Assembly (NCBI RefSeq): GCF_013394775.1
Contig: NZ_JABXYT010000001.1
Location: 324,501 to 388,500 of the forward strand
DNA length: 64,000 bases
Direction of reading: 5' to 3'
DNA from: Oribacterium sp. oral taxon 102
GTDB taxonomy: Bacteria; Bacillota; Clostridia; Lachnospirales; Lachnospiraceae
Notes under the pieces: generated by a model
What the model was told of the DNA's origin: nothing
Seen by the model: the letters and a program-made list of their open reading frames with translations, nothing else
Databases searched by the model: none
Made by a program: the position numbers and the translations under genes
Shown: positions 33,687-40,805 of the stretch, one piece after another
How the letters are laid out: every line of letters begins with the position of its first letter
Numbering within the stretch: the stretch's first letter is position 1

Positions 33687-34478
33687 ATGCAGCTGGAAAT
33701 CTGCGTGGACAGAGTCGAGTCGGCGGAGGCGGCGGAGAGGGGCGGTGCGGACCGGATCGAGCTCTGCGGCAATCTCGTGATCGGCGGGACAACACCGGAT
33801 CCGGAGCTTTTCCGTATTCTTCGGGAACGGCTGCGAATTCCCATTCATGTCATGATTCGGCCGAGATACGGGGACTTTTGCTATACGGAGGAGGAGTTCC
33901 GGATCATGTGTGAGAATATCAGAGTCTTCCGGAGCCTGGGTGCGGATGGCATCGTGTGCGGCGCACTGCGGCCGGACGGAACGCTGGATACGGAAAGGAT
34001 GCGGGAGATGATCCGCCTCGGTGCGGGCGGGAAAATCACGCTGCACCGCTGCTTCGATCTCTGCCGGGATCCCTTCTCGACGCTGGAGCAGGCAGCAGAG
34101 CTGGGGGTGGATATCCTCCTCACCTCCGGCCAGCGGGAGAGGGCGGAGGATGCGACGGAAATGCTTCGGGCGCTGCGGGAGAGGGCGGCAGGGCGGCTCC
34201 TGATACAGGCGGGAGCCGGTGTGAATGCGGGAAACATTGAGAGGATCTGCGGCGCAACCGGGATTACGGCATACCATATGTCGGGGAAGATTCTCCGGAA
34301 CAGTCCGATGTGCTATCGGAAGGAGGGCGTAAGTATGGGGATTCCATCCATCGGGGAGTATGAGATCCCGGAGACGGACGAGTTAGAGGTGAAGGAGGCG
34401 CGCCGGGCGCTCAACAGGATCTCCGGTGCGGGCTGGAGCGGTTTCTGCGAGGGAAGGAAAGGATGGTCGGGGCTATGA
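33687..34478 (+). CDS. cutC: CutC-family TIM-barrel protein
   Basis: CutC-family protein, 263 aa from ATG 33687. The start is chosen because the family begins directly with LEICVDRVESAEAAERGGAD; a GTG at 33660 with a good ribosome site would add nine residues. Family motifs: RIELCGNLVIGGTTPD, IHVMIRPRYGDFCYTEEE, ITLHRCFDLCRD and DILLTSGQ. CutC was linked to copper homeostasis in E. coli, but that role is disputed. Here it lies between a fucosidase-linked DeoR regulator and a transglutaminase-like protein. Its 3' end, beyond the conserved core, overlaps the next gene by up to 16 bases. Confidence 0.87.
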   Translation: MQLEICVDRVESAEAAERGGADRIELCGNLVIGGTTPDPELFRILRERLRIPIHVMIRPRYGDFCYTEEEFRIMCENIRVFRSLGADGIVCGALRPDGTLDTERMREMIRLGAGGKITLHRCFDLCRDPFSTLEQAAELGVDILLTSGQRERAEDATEMLRALRERAAGRLLIQAGAGVNAGNIERICGATGITAYHMSGKILRNSPMCYRKEGVSMGIPSIGEYEIPETDELEVKEARRALNRISGAGWSGFCEGRKGWSGL

Positions 34479-37018
34479 GAGAGATTTTTTCGGAGGAAAG
34501 CCTGAGAAGAATAGACCGGAGCTTTTCGGAGCAATGCAGGAGGTTTCCGGCGCTGTTTTCGGCGGTAAGGGAAAGGCTTTCGGAGTCGGATCGGAATACG
34601 GCGGCAGCGATGCGGTATTTGTACGCGTCGATGCCGCTGTCTGATGCTGCGAGCTATCCCTTCGAGACCTTTCTGGACTATGCCCGCTGGGGCGTGCGGC
34701 TCCGCGAGAGCAAGCAGGCGGTGCGGGCACTTCCGGAGGAGCTGTTCTTTCCCTATGTGCTGCAGCATCGGGTCAATGAAGAGGAGATCCTGCCCTGCCG
34801 CAGGCTGTTCGGAGAGGCGCTGGAGAAGCGGCTCCGGGAGCGCGGCGTTCCGGAGGCGGAGCAGGAGTTAGCAGTGAAGGAAATCAATTATTGGTGCGCG
34901 GAGCAGGGGTGCTACCGGAGCGGCGATGCGCGGACGCTGGCGGCGCTCAGCTTCTATCGGAGAGGCTATGGGAGGTGTGGGGAGGAATCTGTATTTGCGG
35001 TAAATGCGATGCGCGCCTACGGCATCCCGGCACGGCAGGTATATGTTCCCCGCTGGTCGCATTGCGAGGACAACCATGCGTGGATCGAAATCTATGCGGG
35101 TGGAAAATGGCATTTCACGGGAGCCTGCGAGCCGCTGGAAATCTTAGATCGGGGCTGGTTCAATGAAGCCGCCTCCCGCGCCATGCTGGTGCATTCACGC
35201 TATTTCGCGGCGGGACTTCCCTGGGAGAGCGGAGAGGGAAAGGATGGCAGAGAAGTTCTTCCGGGAGAGGAGTGCATCGGCAAAGAGGGAATCGCCACGA
35301 TGCTGAACCAGCTTCCCCGCTATGCGCTGACGAGGCAGATCCGGCTCCGCGTACTGGACCGGGCGGGATGTCCGCTTCCCGGGGCGATGCTGTCTCTGGA
35401 GCTCCTGAACGCGGCGGAGTATGCGCCCATCGCGGAGCTCGTGACGGGAGAAAACGGCGAAGCCTGCTTCACGACGGGGCGTGGTTCGCTTCTCGTGCGG
35501 GCGCGTTTCGGAGGAGAGGAAAGGTCTGCGCTTCTCGATGTGCGGACAGAGGATACGCTGACACTTCGGTTCGGGGAAGAGAGCCGTGAGGAGGCGTGGA
35601 GGGCGCTGGATTTCTTTGCACCGCAGGATGCGGAGGTAAACACGGGGGGAGAAACGGAGGCACAGCGCGTCGAGGGAAAACGACGGCTGCAGCGCTGTCG
35701 GGAGAAGCTTGCCTTGGAAAAGGGAAATTACCGGAATCCTGCGTTAATGGAATTTTTGAGGAAGCCGTGCCCTGAAGAGAGGCAGGAGATCCTTTCCTGC
35801 CTCTCTGAAAAGGATCTCACGGATATAGAGGCAGAGGTTCTGGAGGAGTGCTTCACAGAGGCGCAGCCCTATCGGGAGGGTCTGGAGCGTGAAGCTTTCA
35901 TCCGCTATGTGCTGAATCCGCGAGTCGAGGATGAGATCCTGCGTCCGCATCGTCGTGTGCTTTTCCATGCCTTCTCGGAAGCAGAGCGTGCGCTTTTCCG
36001 GAGAGAGCCGGAGCAGCTCTGGGCGCGGATCGATACGGAGATTCGTTCCTTCCCGGAGCGGGAGCGCCTGAGTGTGGTGACGCCGCCCGCCGCCTGCTGG
36101 CGCAGCAGGACAGGCAGCGAACGATCGAAGCAGATTCTCTTCGTCGCGGCGGCAAGAAGTCTGGGGATCCCGGCGCGGCTCCGTCCCTCAGACGGTGCGA
36201 TGGAATGCTGGGATCGGGAGGCAGAGGACTTCTGCCCGATCCGGAGAGAGGAGCGGACAGAGAGCTGGCTTCTGTTCCGAAAAAAGCCGGGAGAGAAGCT
36301 GCAGTATGCGCAGCATTGGACCGTGGCGAGAGAGATGGGAGGCGGCTATCGCACGCTCCGTCTGGAGGATAGAGTCTGGAAGGGGGATACGCTGGAGCTT
36401 CCGGCAGTCCCCGGAAGCTATCGCATCGTGACGGAAAACCGCCTGCCGAATGGCAATATCCATGCGATGGAGCTGTTGTTTCGGCTCGATGCCAGACAGC
36501 GGAAGCCTGTGCAGCTTCAATACAGGGATGCAGAGCTCGGAGAGATGCTGGAGCACATCCGTCTGCCGGAATTTGTGCTGGAGACGGAGGATAGCAGAGA
36601 GGAGCGGGCTTCGATACTTATGGCAGAGGGAAAGCAGGCATTTCTCTGGCTGGAGCCCGGCGCGGAGCCGACAGAGCATATCCTGAACGAGCTTGTGGAG
36701 CGGACAGCGCGGCTTTCACGCTTTTCCGCGCGACTGCATTTGATCCTGCAGGATCCGGGGGCATTGGAGGATGCGCTGCTGCTCAGAGTGAGAGAGTTGC
36801 TTCCGGGGGCACGGATATGGTATGATCGCGTACGGGAGCAGGCGGAGAGGATCTCCCGCAGGATGTACGTGGAGCCGGACAGCCTGCCTCTGATTCTCGT
36901 TACGGATGAGCCGCTGATCGGGATCTATGCCGTGTCCGGCTACAATGTCGGCAGCGGCGACCTGCTGCTTCGCATTATGGAGGAGGGACAGCAGGCTTTC
37001 GGATATGAGAAACGCTGA
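34463..37018 (+). CDS. Transglutaminase-like protein with an internal, degenerate second copy
   Basis: Protein of 851 aa without signal peptide or membrane span. The start is ambiguous: ATG 34463 or the ATG four codons on (34475). Residues about 60-230 form a transglutaminase-like thiol fold: nucleophile region GYGRCGEESVF (Cys near 172), histidine in DNHAWIEIY and the acidic position in FTGACEPLEILDR. Residues about 470-610 repeat this layout (IRYVLNPRVEDEILRPHRR compared with FPYVLQHRVNEEEILPCRR), but the cysteine position reads GSERSKQIL, so the second copy should be inactive. Between them is a beta-rich, Ig-like segment. It overlaps cutC by up to 16 bases and precedes the dipeptidase gene. 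A peptide- or protein-processing role is inferred. Confidence 0.78.
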   Translation: MVGAMREIFSEESLRRIDRSFSEQCRRFPALFSAVRERLSESDRNTAAAMRYLYASMPLSDAASYPFETFLDYARWGVRLRESKQAVRALPEELFFPYVLQHRVNEEEILPCRRLFGEALEKRLRERGVPEAEQELAVKEINYWCAEQGCYRSGDARTLAALSFYRRGYGRCGEESVFAVNAMRAYGIPARQVYVPRWSHCEDNHAWIEIYAGGKWHFTGACEPLEILDRGWFNEAASRAMLVHSRYFAAGLPWESGEGKDGREVLPGEECIGKEGIATMLNQLPRYALTRQIRLRVLDRAGCPLPGAMLSLELLNAAEYAPIAELVTGENGEACFTTGRGSLLVRARFGGEERSALLDVRTEDTLTLRFGEESREEAWRALDFFAPQDAEVNTGGETEAQRVEGKRRLQRCREKLALEKGNYRNPALMEFLRKPCPEERQEILSCLSEKDLTDIEAEVLEECFTEAQPYREGLEREAFIRYVLNPRVEDEILRPHRRVLFHAFSEAERALFRREPEQLWARIDTEIRSFPERERLSVVTPPAACWRSRTGSERSKQILFVAAARSLGIPARLRPSDGAMECWDREAEDFCPIRREERTESWLLFRKKPGEKLQYAQHWTVAREMGGGYRTLRLEDRVWKGDTLELPAVPGSYRIVTENRLPNGNIHAMELLFRLDARQRKPVQLQYRDAELGEMLEHIRLPEFVLETEDSREERASILMAEGKQAFLWLEPGAEPTEHILNELVERTARLSRFSARLHLILQDPGALEDALLLRVRELLPGARIWYDRVREQAERISRRMYVEPDSLPLILVTDEPLIGIYAVSGYNVGSGDLLLRIMEEGQQAFGYEKR

Positions 37019-37073
37019 CCGCCTATACTGCCGGACAGGGGACTTATACAGTAATCCAGGGAGGAATTTGCTT

Positions 37074-38561
37074 ATGTCATGCACAACCATTCTCGCGGGG
37101 AAAAAAGCGACCTATGACGGGTCTACTTTTGCTGCGCGCAACGAGGATTCGGGCTCCGGCTCTTTTATGCCGAAGAAATTTATCGTGGTCTCTCCGTCGG
37201 AGCAGCCCGGCAAGTACAGATCCGTGCTTTCGCATGTGGAGATCGAGCTGCCGGAGCACCCGATGCGCTATACTGCCATGCCGAATGCGACGGAAAAGGA
37301 GGGGATCTGGGCTGCGGCAGGCGTGAATGAGGTGAATGTTTCCATGACGGCGACAGAGACCATCACCTCGAATGAACGGGTGCTCGGCGCGGATCCGCTG
37401 GTTCGCTACCTGCCGGAAAAGGACGGACAGGAGGAGCAGGCGGGCGGCATCGGAGAGGAGGATATCGTCAGCATTACCCTGCCCTATATCCGGAGCGCGC
37501 GGGAGGGCGTAGAGCGGCTCGGAATGCTGCTGGAGAAGTACGGCACTTATGAGATGAACGGCATCGCCTTTCAGGATATGGAGGAGGTCTGGTGGCTGGA
37601 GACGATCGGCGGGCATCATTGGATCGCGAAGCGTGTGCCGGACGACGCCTATGTGATCATGCCGAATCAGCTCGGTATCGACAGCTTCGACCTCGCGGAT
37701 GCGCTGGGAGAGAAAAAGGCGCATATGTGCTCGGCGGATCTCCCGCGCTTTATTGAAGAGAATCATCTCTCGCTTTCCTTCGACGGGACATTAAACCCGC
37801 GGGAGGCCTTCGGAAGCCATTCCGATGCGGATCATATCTACAATACGCCGCGCGCCTGGTTCATTGCGAGATATCTGAATCCGCACAGCTTTCGCTGGGA
37901 TGGGGAGAATGCCGATTTCCGCCCGGAATCGGACGATATTCCGTGGAGCTTCGTGCCGGAGCGGAAGCTCACGGTAGAGGATGTGAAGTATGTATTGTCC
38001 GCGCATTTTCAGGGCACGCCATATGATCCCTACGCCAAATATGGAGATCCGGCGAAGCGCGGCTGCTTCCGCCCGATCGGCATTAACCGAAACAATTTCC
38101 TGAGTCTGGTGCAGCTCCGCCCGTCTCTGCTCCCGGAGCTTTGCGCGATCGAATGGGTCGCGTTCGGTTCCAATGTGTTCAATGCCTTTGTGCCATTCTA
38201 TGCCAATGTGAACAGGACGCCGGACTATATGGCGAACACGGGGGAGAGGGTCACGACAGAGAACTTCTATTGGGCGAACCGTCTGCTCGGCGCATTGGCG
38301 GACGCACAGTTCAGCCTCTGCAAATCGCATATCGAGCGCTATCAGGCGGCGGTGCCCATAGAGGGCTACCGCATTCTTCATGAATATGACGAGAGAATCG
38401 GCGCCGGAGACGTCCGCGGCGGGGATGCGGTGAAGCTGCTTGAGGAAGCCAATGAGCGGATCGCCGTCATGGTTCAGGAGAAAACGGACGATACGCTGGA
38501 TAAGGTACTCTATGAGGCGAGCTGCCAGATGAAGAACGGCTTCTCCCGCTCCGACGCATAA
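37074..38561 (+). CDS. C69-family dipeptidase
   Basis: Peptidase family C69 (PepD-type) Ntn-hydrolase, 495 aa. The start ATG 37074 follows CAGGGAGGAATTTG, and the N-terminus MSCTTILAGKKATYDGSTF matches the family, whose nucleophile is the cysteine exposed after removal of the first residues. ARNEDSG and EVWWLETIGGHHWIAKRVPD are further family blocks. It would cleave dipeptides brought in by the Opp-like transporter. It ends the 12.7-kb co-directional cluster. An upstream in-frame extension starts within the transglutaminase gene and lacks a ribosome site. Confidence 0.9.
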   Translation: MSCTTILAGKKATYDGSTFAARNEDSGSGSFMPKKFIVVSPSEQPGKYRSVLSHVEIELPEHPMRYTAMPNATEKEGIWAAAGVNEVNVSMTATETITSNERVLGADPLVRYLPEKDGQEEQAGGIGEEDIVSITLPYIRSAREGVERLGMLLEKYGTYEMNGIAFQDMEEVWWLETIGGHHWIAKRVPDDAYVIMPNQLGIDSFDLADALGEKKAHMCSADLPRFIEENHLSLSFDGTLNPREAFGSHSDADHIYNTPRAWFIARYLNPHSFRWDGENADFRPESDDIPWSFVPERKLTVEDVKYVLSAHFQGTPYDPYAKYGDPAKRGCFRPIGINRNNFLSLVQLRPSLLPELCAIEWVAFGSNVFNAFVPFYANVNRTPDYMANTGERVTTENFYWANRLLGALADAQFSLCKSHIERYQAAVPIEGYRILHEYDERIGAGDVRGGDAVKLLEEANERIAVMVQEKTDDTLDKVLYEASCQMKNGFSRSDA

Positions 38562-38647
38562 AACGTATAGATCCGTCAGCCGCTCCGCAGCTTCTGCAGG
38601 GAGAGAATGCAGGCGGCTGATGGAGACACAAAAAGTTCACAATTCTA

Positions 38648-38674
38648 TTAGCACTCGTCTATTGACAGTGCTAG
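38648..38674 (+). promoter_or_regulatory. CIRCE element (HrcA operator)
   Basis: TTAGCACTC, nine bases, CAGTGCTAG: matches the CIRCE consensus TTAGCACTC-N9-GAGTGCTAA with two differences in the right arm. It overlaps the -35 box of the hsp20 promoter, which would let HrcA block polymerase. Confidence 0.9.
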
Positions 38675-38690
38675 CAGCCTGTGCTATAAC
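38662..38690 (+). promoter_or_regulatory. Sigma-A promoter of hsp20
   Basis: TTGACA at 38662-38667, 17-base spacer, TATAAC at 38685-38690, interleaved with the CIRCE element. The leader to the ATG is about 80 bases and ends in AAAGGAGG. Confidence 0.88.
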
Positions 38691-38776
38691 AGACAGCGTA
38701 AGGAAAAGAAAAGGATTTCTCTTACAGAAGCAGTACAGCAGTAATCGTACAACAATAAGATAAAGGAGGTTTTCAT

Positions 38777-39217
38777 ATGATGTACATGCCTAGCATTTTT
38801 GGAGAGAGCTTATTCGATGATTTCTTTCGCGATCTGGACGGCAGCTTCGCGGCGAAGCCGTTGTATGGGAAGCGGGCGAAGAACCTGATGAAGACCGACA
38901 TTCGCGAGACAGAACAGGGCTACGAGCTCATGATAGATCTGCCCGGATATAAAAAGGAGGATCTGAAGCTCGAGCTGAAGGACGGCTATCTCAGCATCTC
39001 TGCCGAGAAGCATACAGAGTCTGAGAAGAAGGACGAGAATGGAAAGATGATCCGTCAGGAACGGTATTCCGGTTCCGTACAGAGAGGCTTCTTTGTGGGA
39101 GACGGTGTCCGGGAGGAGGACATCAGGGCGAAGTTTGAGGACGGCGTTCTGAAGCTGGATATCCCGAAGAAGGAGGTCAAGGCGCTTCCGGAGCACAGAT
39201 ACATTGAGATCGGCTGA
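38777..39217 (+). CDS. Small heat-shock protein Hsp20 (alpha-crystallin family)
   Basis: ATP-independent holdase chaperone, 146 aa. The alpha-crystallin domain runs from about residue 40 (MKTDIRETEQGYELMIDLPG) to 135, with KDGYLSISAEKH and the conserved ending DGVLKLDIPKKE, which is the A-x-x-x-G-V-L signature region. The N-terminus MMYMPSIFGESLFDDFFRDL is typical of clostridial Hsp20. ATG 38777 follows AAAGGAGGTTTTCAT. Control by HrcA through CIRCE is clear from the promoter. The IS element at 39279 begins 60 bases downstream, inside what looks like the terminator. Confidence 0.94.
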   Translation: MMYMPSIFGESLFDDFFRDLDGSFAAKPLYGKRAKNLMKTDIRETEQGYELMIDLPGYKKEDLKLELKDGYLSISAEKHTESEKKDENGKMIRQERYSGSVQRGFFVGDGVREEDIRAKFEDGVLKLDIPKKEVKALPEHRYIEIG

Positions 39218-39280
39218 GTCAGCCAAAGTTGAACAAACATAATCAGTCTATTTGAGCATAAGAAAAGGGGCTGTGAAGTG

Positions 39281-39328
39281 TACCGACCCCCAATTGTTAG
39301 ACGATAATCTAACGATTGGAGGTCGGTA
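39281..39328 (+). promoter_or_regulatory. Left-end hairpin of the IS, sequestering the orfA ribosome site
   Basis: 21-bp stem (39281-39301 with 39308-39328, one mismatch and one G-U pair) and a six-base loop CGATAA. The 3' arm contains GGAGGT, the orfA Shine-Dalgarno sequence. Transcripts entering from outside would fold and hide it; transcripts starting inside the element would not contain the 5' arm. The same hairpin is in copy 2 (49386-49433). Confidence 0.75.
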
Positions 39329-39333
39329 TTTTT

Positions 39334-39912
39334 ATGGCTAAATATAGCTATGAATTTAAGAAACAGATTGTTCTAGAATACTTGAAAGGCGATGGTTCAT
39401 ATCTCTGTCTATCGAATAAGCACGGTATATCCAACCAGGCTCAATTACAAAAATGGGTAGCTGCCTATAAAAAGTTTGGTGATGATGGTTTAAAAAGATC
39501 ACGCAATCAAAAGATTTACTCTTTCGAAGAGAAGTTTTCTATAGTAGAGTCTTATTTAACAAGTGAACTCTCATATCAGGAGCTGGCTCTACAAGTTGGG
39601 ATTAATAATCCTGCGTTGGTTAATCGATGGGTCAATGAGTTTAAAGCTGCCGGGCCTGATGCTTTGAGAACGCACAAGAAAGGCCGAAAGAAAACATTGA
39701 GTAAATCAAAAGACAGTAAGCGAGCTCAGGAAATCCAGGAAGCTAAGGTTGATACCAGTGCAGAGCACGTCCGGGAACTAGAGGATGAACTTCTTAAGCT
39801 CCGTATTGAGAATGCTTTTTTAAAAGAACTGAGGAGGCTGCGTTTAGTGGACAAAGCAAAAATGAGAGATGCGCACGGATCATCTTCAGTCTCCGAAGAC
39901 AGTTCAAACTGA
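39334..39912 (+). CDS. IS3-family transposase OrfA (copy 1)
   Basis: Helix-turn-helix protein of 192 aa, with two HTH domains (YLKGDGSYLCLSNKHGISNQ, then SYQELALQVGINNPALVNRW) and a C-terminal leucine-zipper-like coiled coil (VRELEDELLKLRIENAFLKE). ATG 39334 is nine bases after GGAGGT. A slippery heptamer T TTT TTA (39816-39822) lies in the correct phase near the coiled-coil end. A -1 shift there joins OrfA to the orfB frame, which is open through the junction, to give the OrfAB transposase. Confidence 0.9.
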   Translation: MAKYSYEFKKQIVLEYLKGDGSYLCLSNKHGISNQAQLQKWVAAYKKFGDDGLKRSRNQKIYSFEEKFSIVESYLTSELSYQELALQVGINNPALVNRWVNEFKAAGPDALRTHKKGRKKTLSKSKDSKRAQEIQEAKVDTSAEHVRELEDELLKLRIENAFLKELRRLRLVDKAKMRDAHGSSSVSEDSSN

Positions 39913-39935
39913 AAGACCTTCTCTCATACACCGAG

Positions 39936-40754
39936 ATGCCAAAGGCAACCTACATGTATTGGCAGAAACGATTTGATTGTGAAAATCCAGATCAGGAGCT
40001 TGAAAATAAGATACTGGAGATTCGTGAGCAGAATAAGGACTATGGCTATCGAAGAATGACCGGTGAACTTAAGAACCAAGGTTATACTGTTAACAAGAAA
40101 AAAGTTCAGCGCATCGTGCAGAAACTAAACTTACAGGTCACATCCTTCAGACATAAAAGTCGTAAATACAGTTCGTACAAGGGTAAGGTTGGAACTGTTG
40201 CACCTAACAGAATACGTAGACGTTTTAATACTTGCATACCTCATCAGAAGATCACAACAGATACAACAGAGTTTAAGTACTATGAGATAGATGGCAAGGG
40301 TCGCATGACAATGCATAAGTTATATCTCGACCCCTTCATGGATATGTTCAATGGTGAAATCATAAGCTTTGGCATAGATAATCGGCCATCAGCCAGGAAT
40401 ATATTAGATGCACAGGTTGAAGCAATCAGAATGACTTCTGATTGTCAGTACCGCAGAACATTCCACTCGGATCAAGGATGGGCTTATCAGATGAAGGCAT
40501 ATGTAAACAATCTTAAACAGGAAAAGATCTTCCAGAGTATGTCCCGAAAAGGTAACTGCCATGATAACTCTGTCATGGAAAACTTCTTCGGCTTATTGAA
40601 ACAAGAAATCTACTATGGTGTTGTCTACTACAGTTACGAGGAACTGAAATCTGAAATAGAACGCTACATTAAGTACTACAACGAACGAAGAATTAAAGAG
40701 AAACTAGGTTGGAAGAGTCCTGTTCAATACAGACTCTCCCTTCTGGCTGCATAA
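39936..40754 (+). CDS. IS3-family transposase OrfB, DDE catalytic part (copy 1)
   Basis: Catalytic half of the transposase, 272 aa from the first ATG; in the cell it is probably made as a -1 frameshift fusion with OrfA. The rve-type DDE residues are visible: first Asp in TTDTTEFKYY, second in FHSDQGWAYQ, Glu in NFFGLLKQEIYYG, with the IS3-typical NERRIKEKLGWKSP near the end. No internal stop, so the element may still be active. Confidence 0.9.
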   Translation: MPKATYMYWQKRFDCENPDQELENKILEIREQNKDYGYRRMTGELKNQGYTVNKKKVQRIVQKLNLQVTSFRHKSRKYSSYKGKVGTVAPNRIRRRFNTCIPHQKITTDTTEFKYYEIDGKGRMTMHKLYLDPFMDMFNGEIISFGIDNRPSARNILDAQVEAIRMTSDCQYRRTFHSDQGWAYQMKAYVNNLKQEKIFQSMSRKGNCHDNSVMENFFGLLKQEIYYGVVYYSYEELKSEIERYIKYYNERRIKEKLGWKSPVQYRLSLLAA

Positions 40755-40794
40755 AAAGAGGGGCTGTCGCACAAATTGTGCGGCAGCCCCTCTT
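40751..40794 (-). terminator. Terminator of the LacI-type regulator gene
   Basis: 19-base arms AAGAGGGGCTG.. (40756-40774) and (40776-40794) with one G-U pair; on the minus strand they are followed by TTTTTAT. The same GGGGCTGTCGCAC motif stands after the PfkB gene at the other end of the island. Confidence 0.85.
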
Positions 40795-40805
40795 GGGTAT
40801 AAAAA

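Larger units (their letters stand above)
39279..40772 (+). mobile_element. IS3-family (IS150-like) insertion sequence, copy 1, complete coding content
   Basis: The left end begins TGTACCGACCCCC. This boundary is fixed by comparison with copy 2, where the match starts at the same TG. orfA and orfB follow in -1 phase. I could not find a convincing matching right inverted repeat; the right end lies between the orfB stop (40754) and about 40772, next to the hairpin ending the LacI-type gene. It marks the left border of the AT-rich sugar island. Confidence 0.85.

Noticed and set aside
36927..37073. Longer N-terminus for the C69 dipeptidase
   Set aside because: It would start inside the transglutaminase-like gene without a ribosome site, and C69 enzymes need their catalytic cysteine next to the N-terminus.
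40755..40800. Right inverted repeat of the IS150-like element
   Set aside because: I looked for GGTCGGTACA or a close variant after orfB and found none. A weak match within GGGGCTGTCGCA is not good enough to fix the end, so the right border is left approximate.
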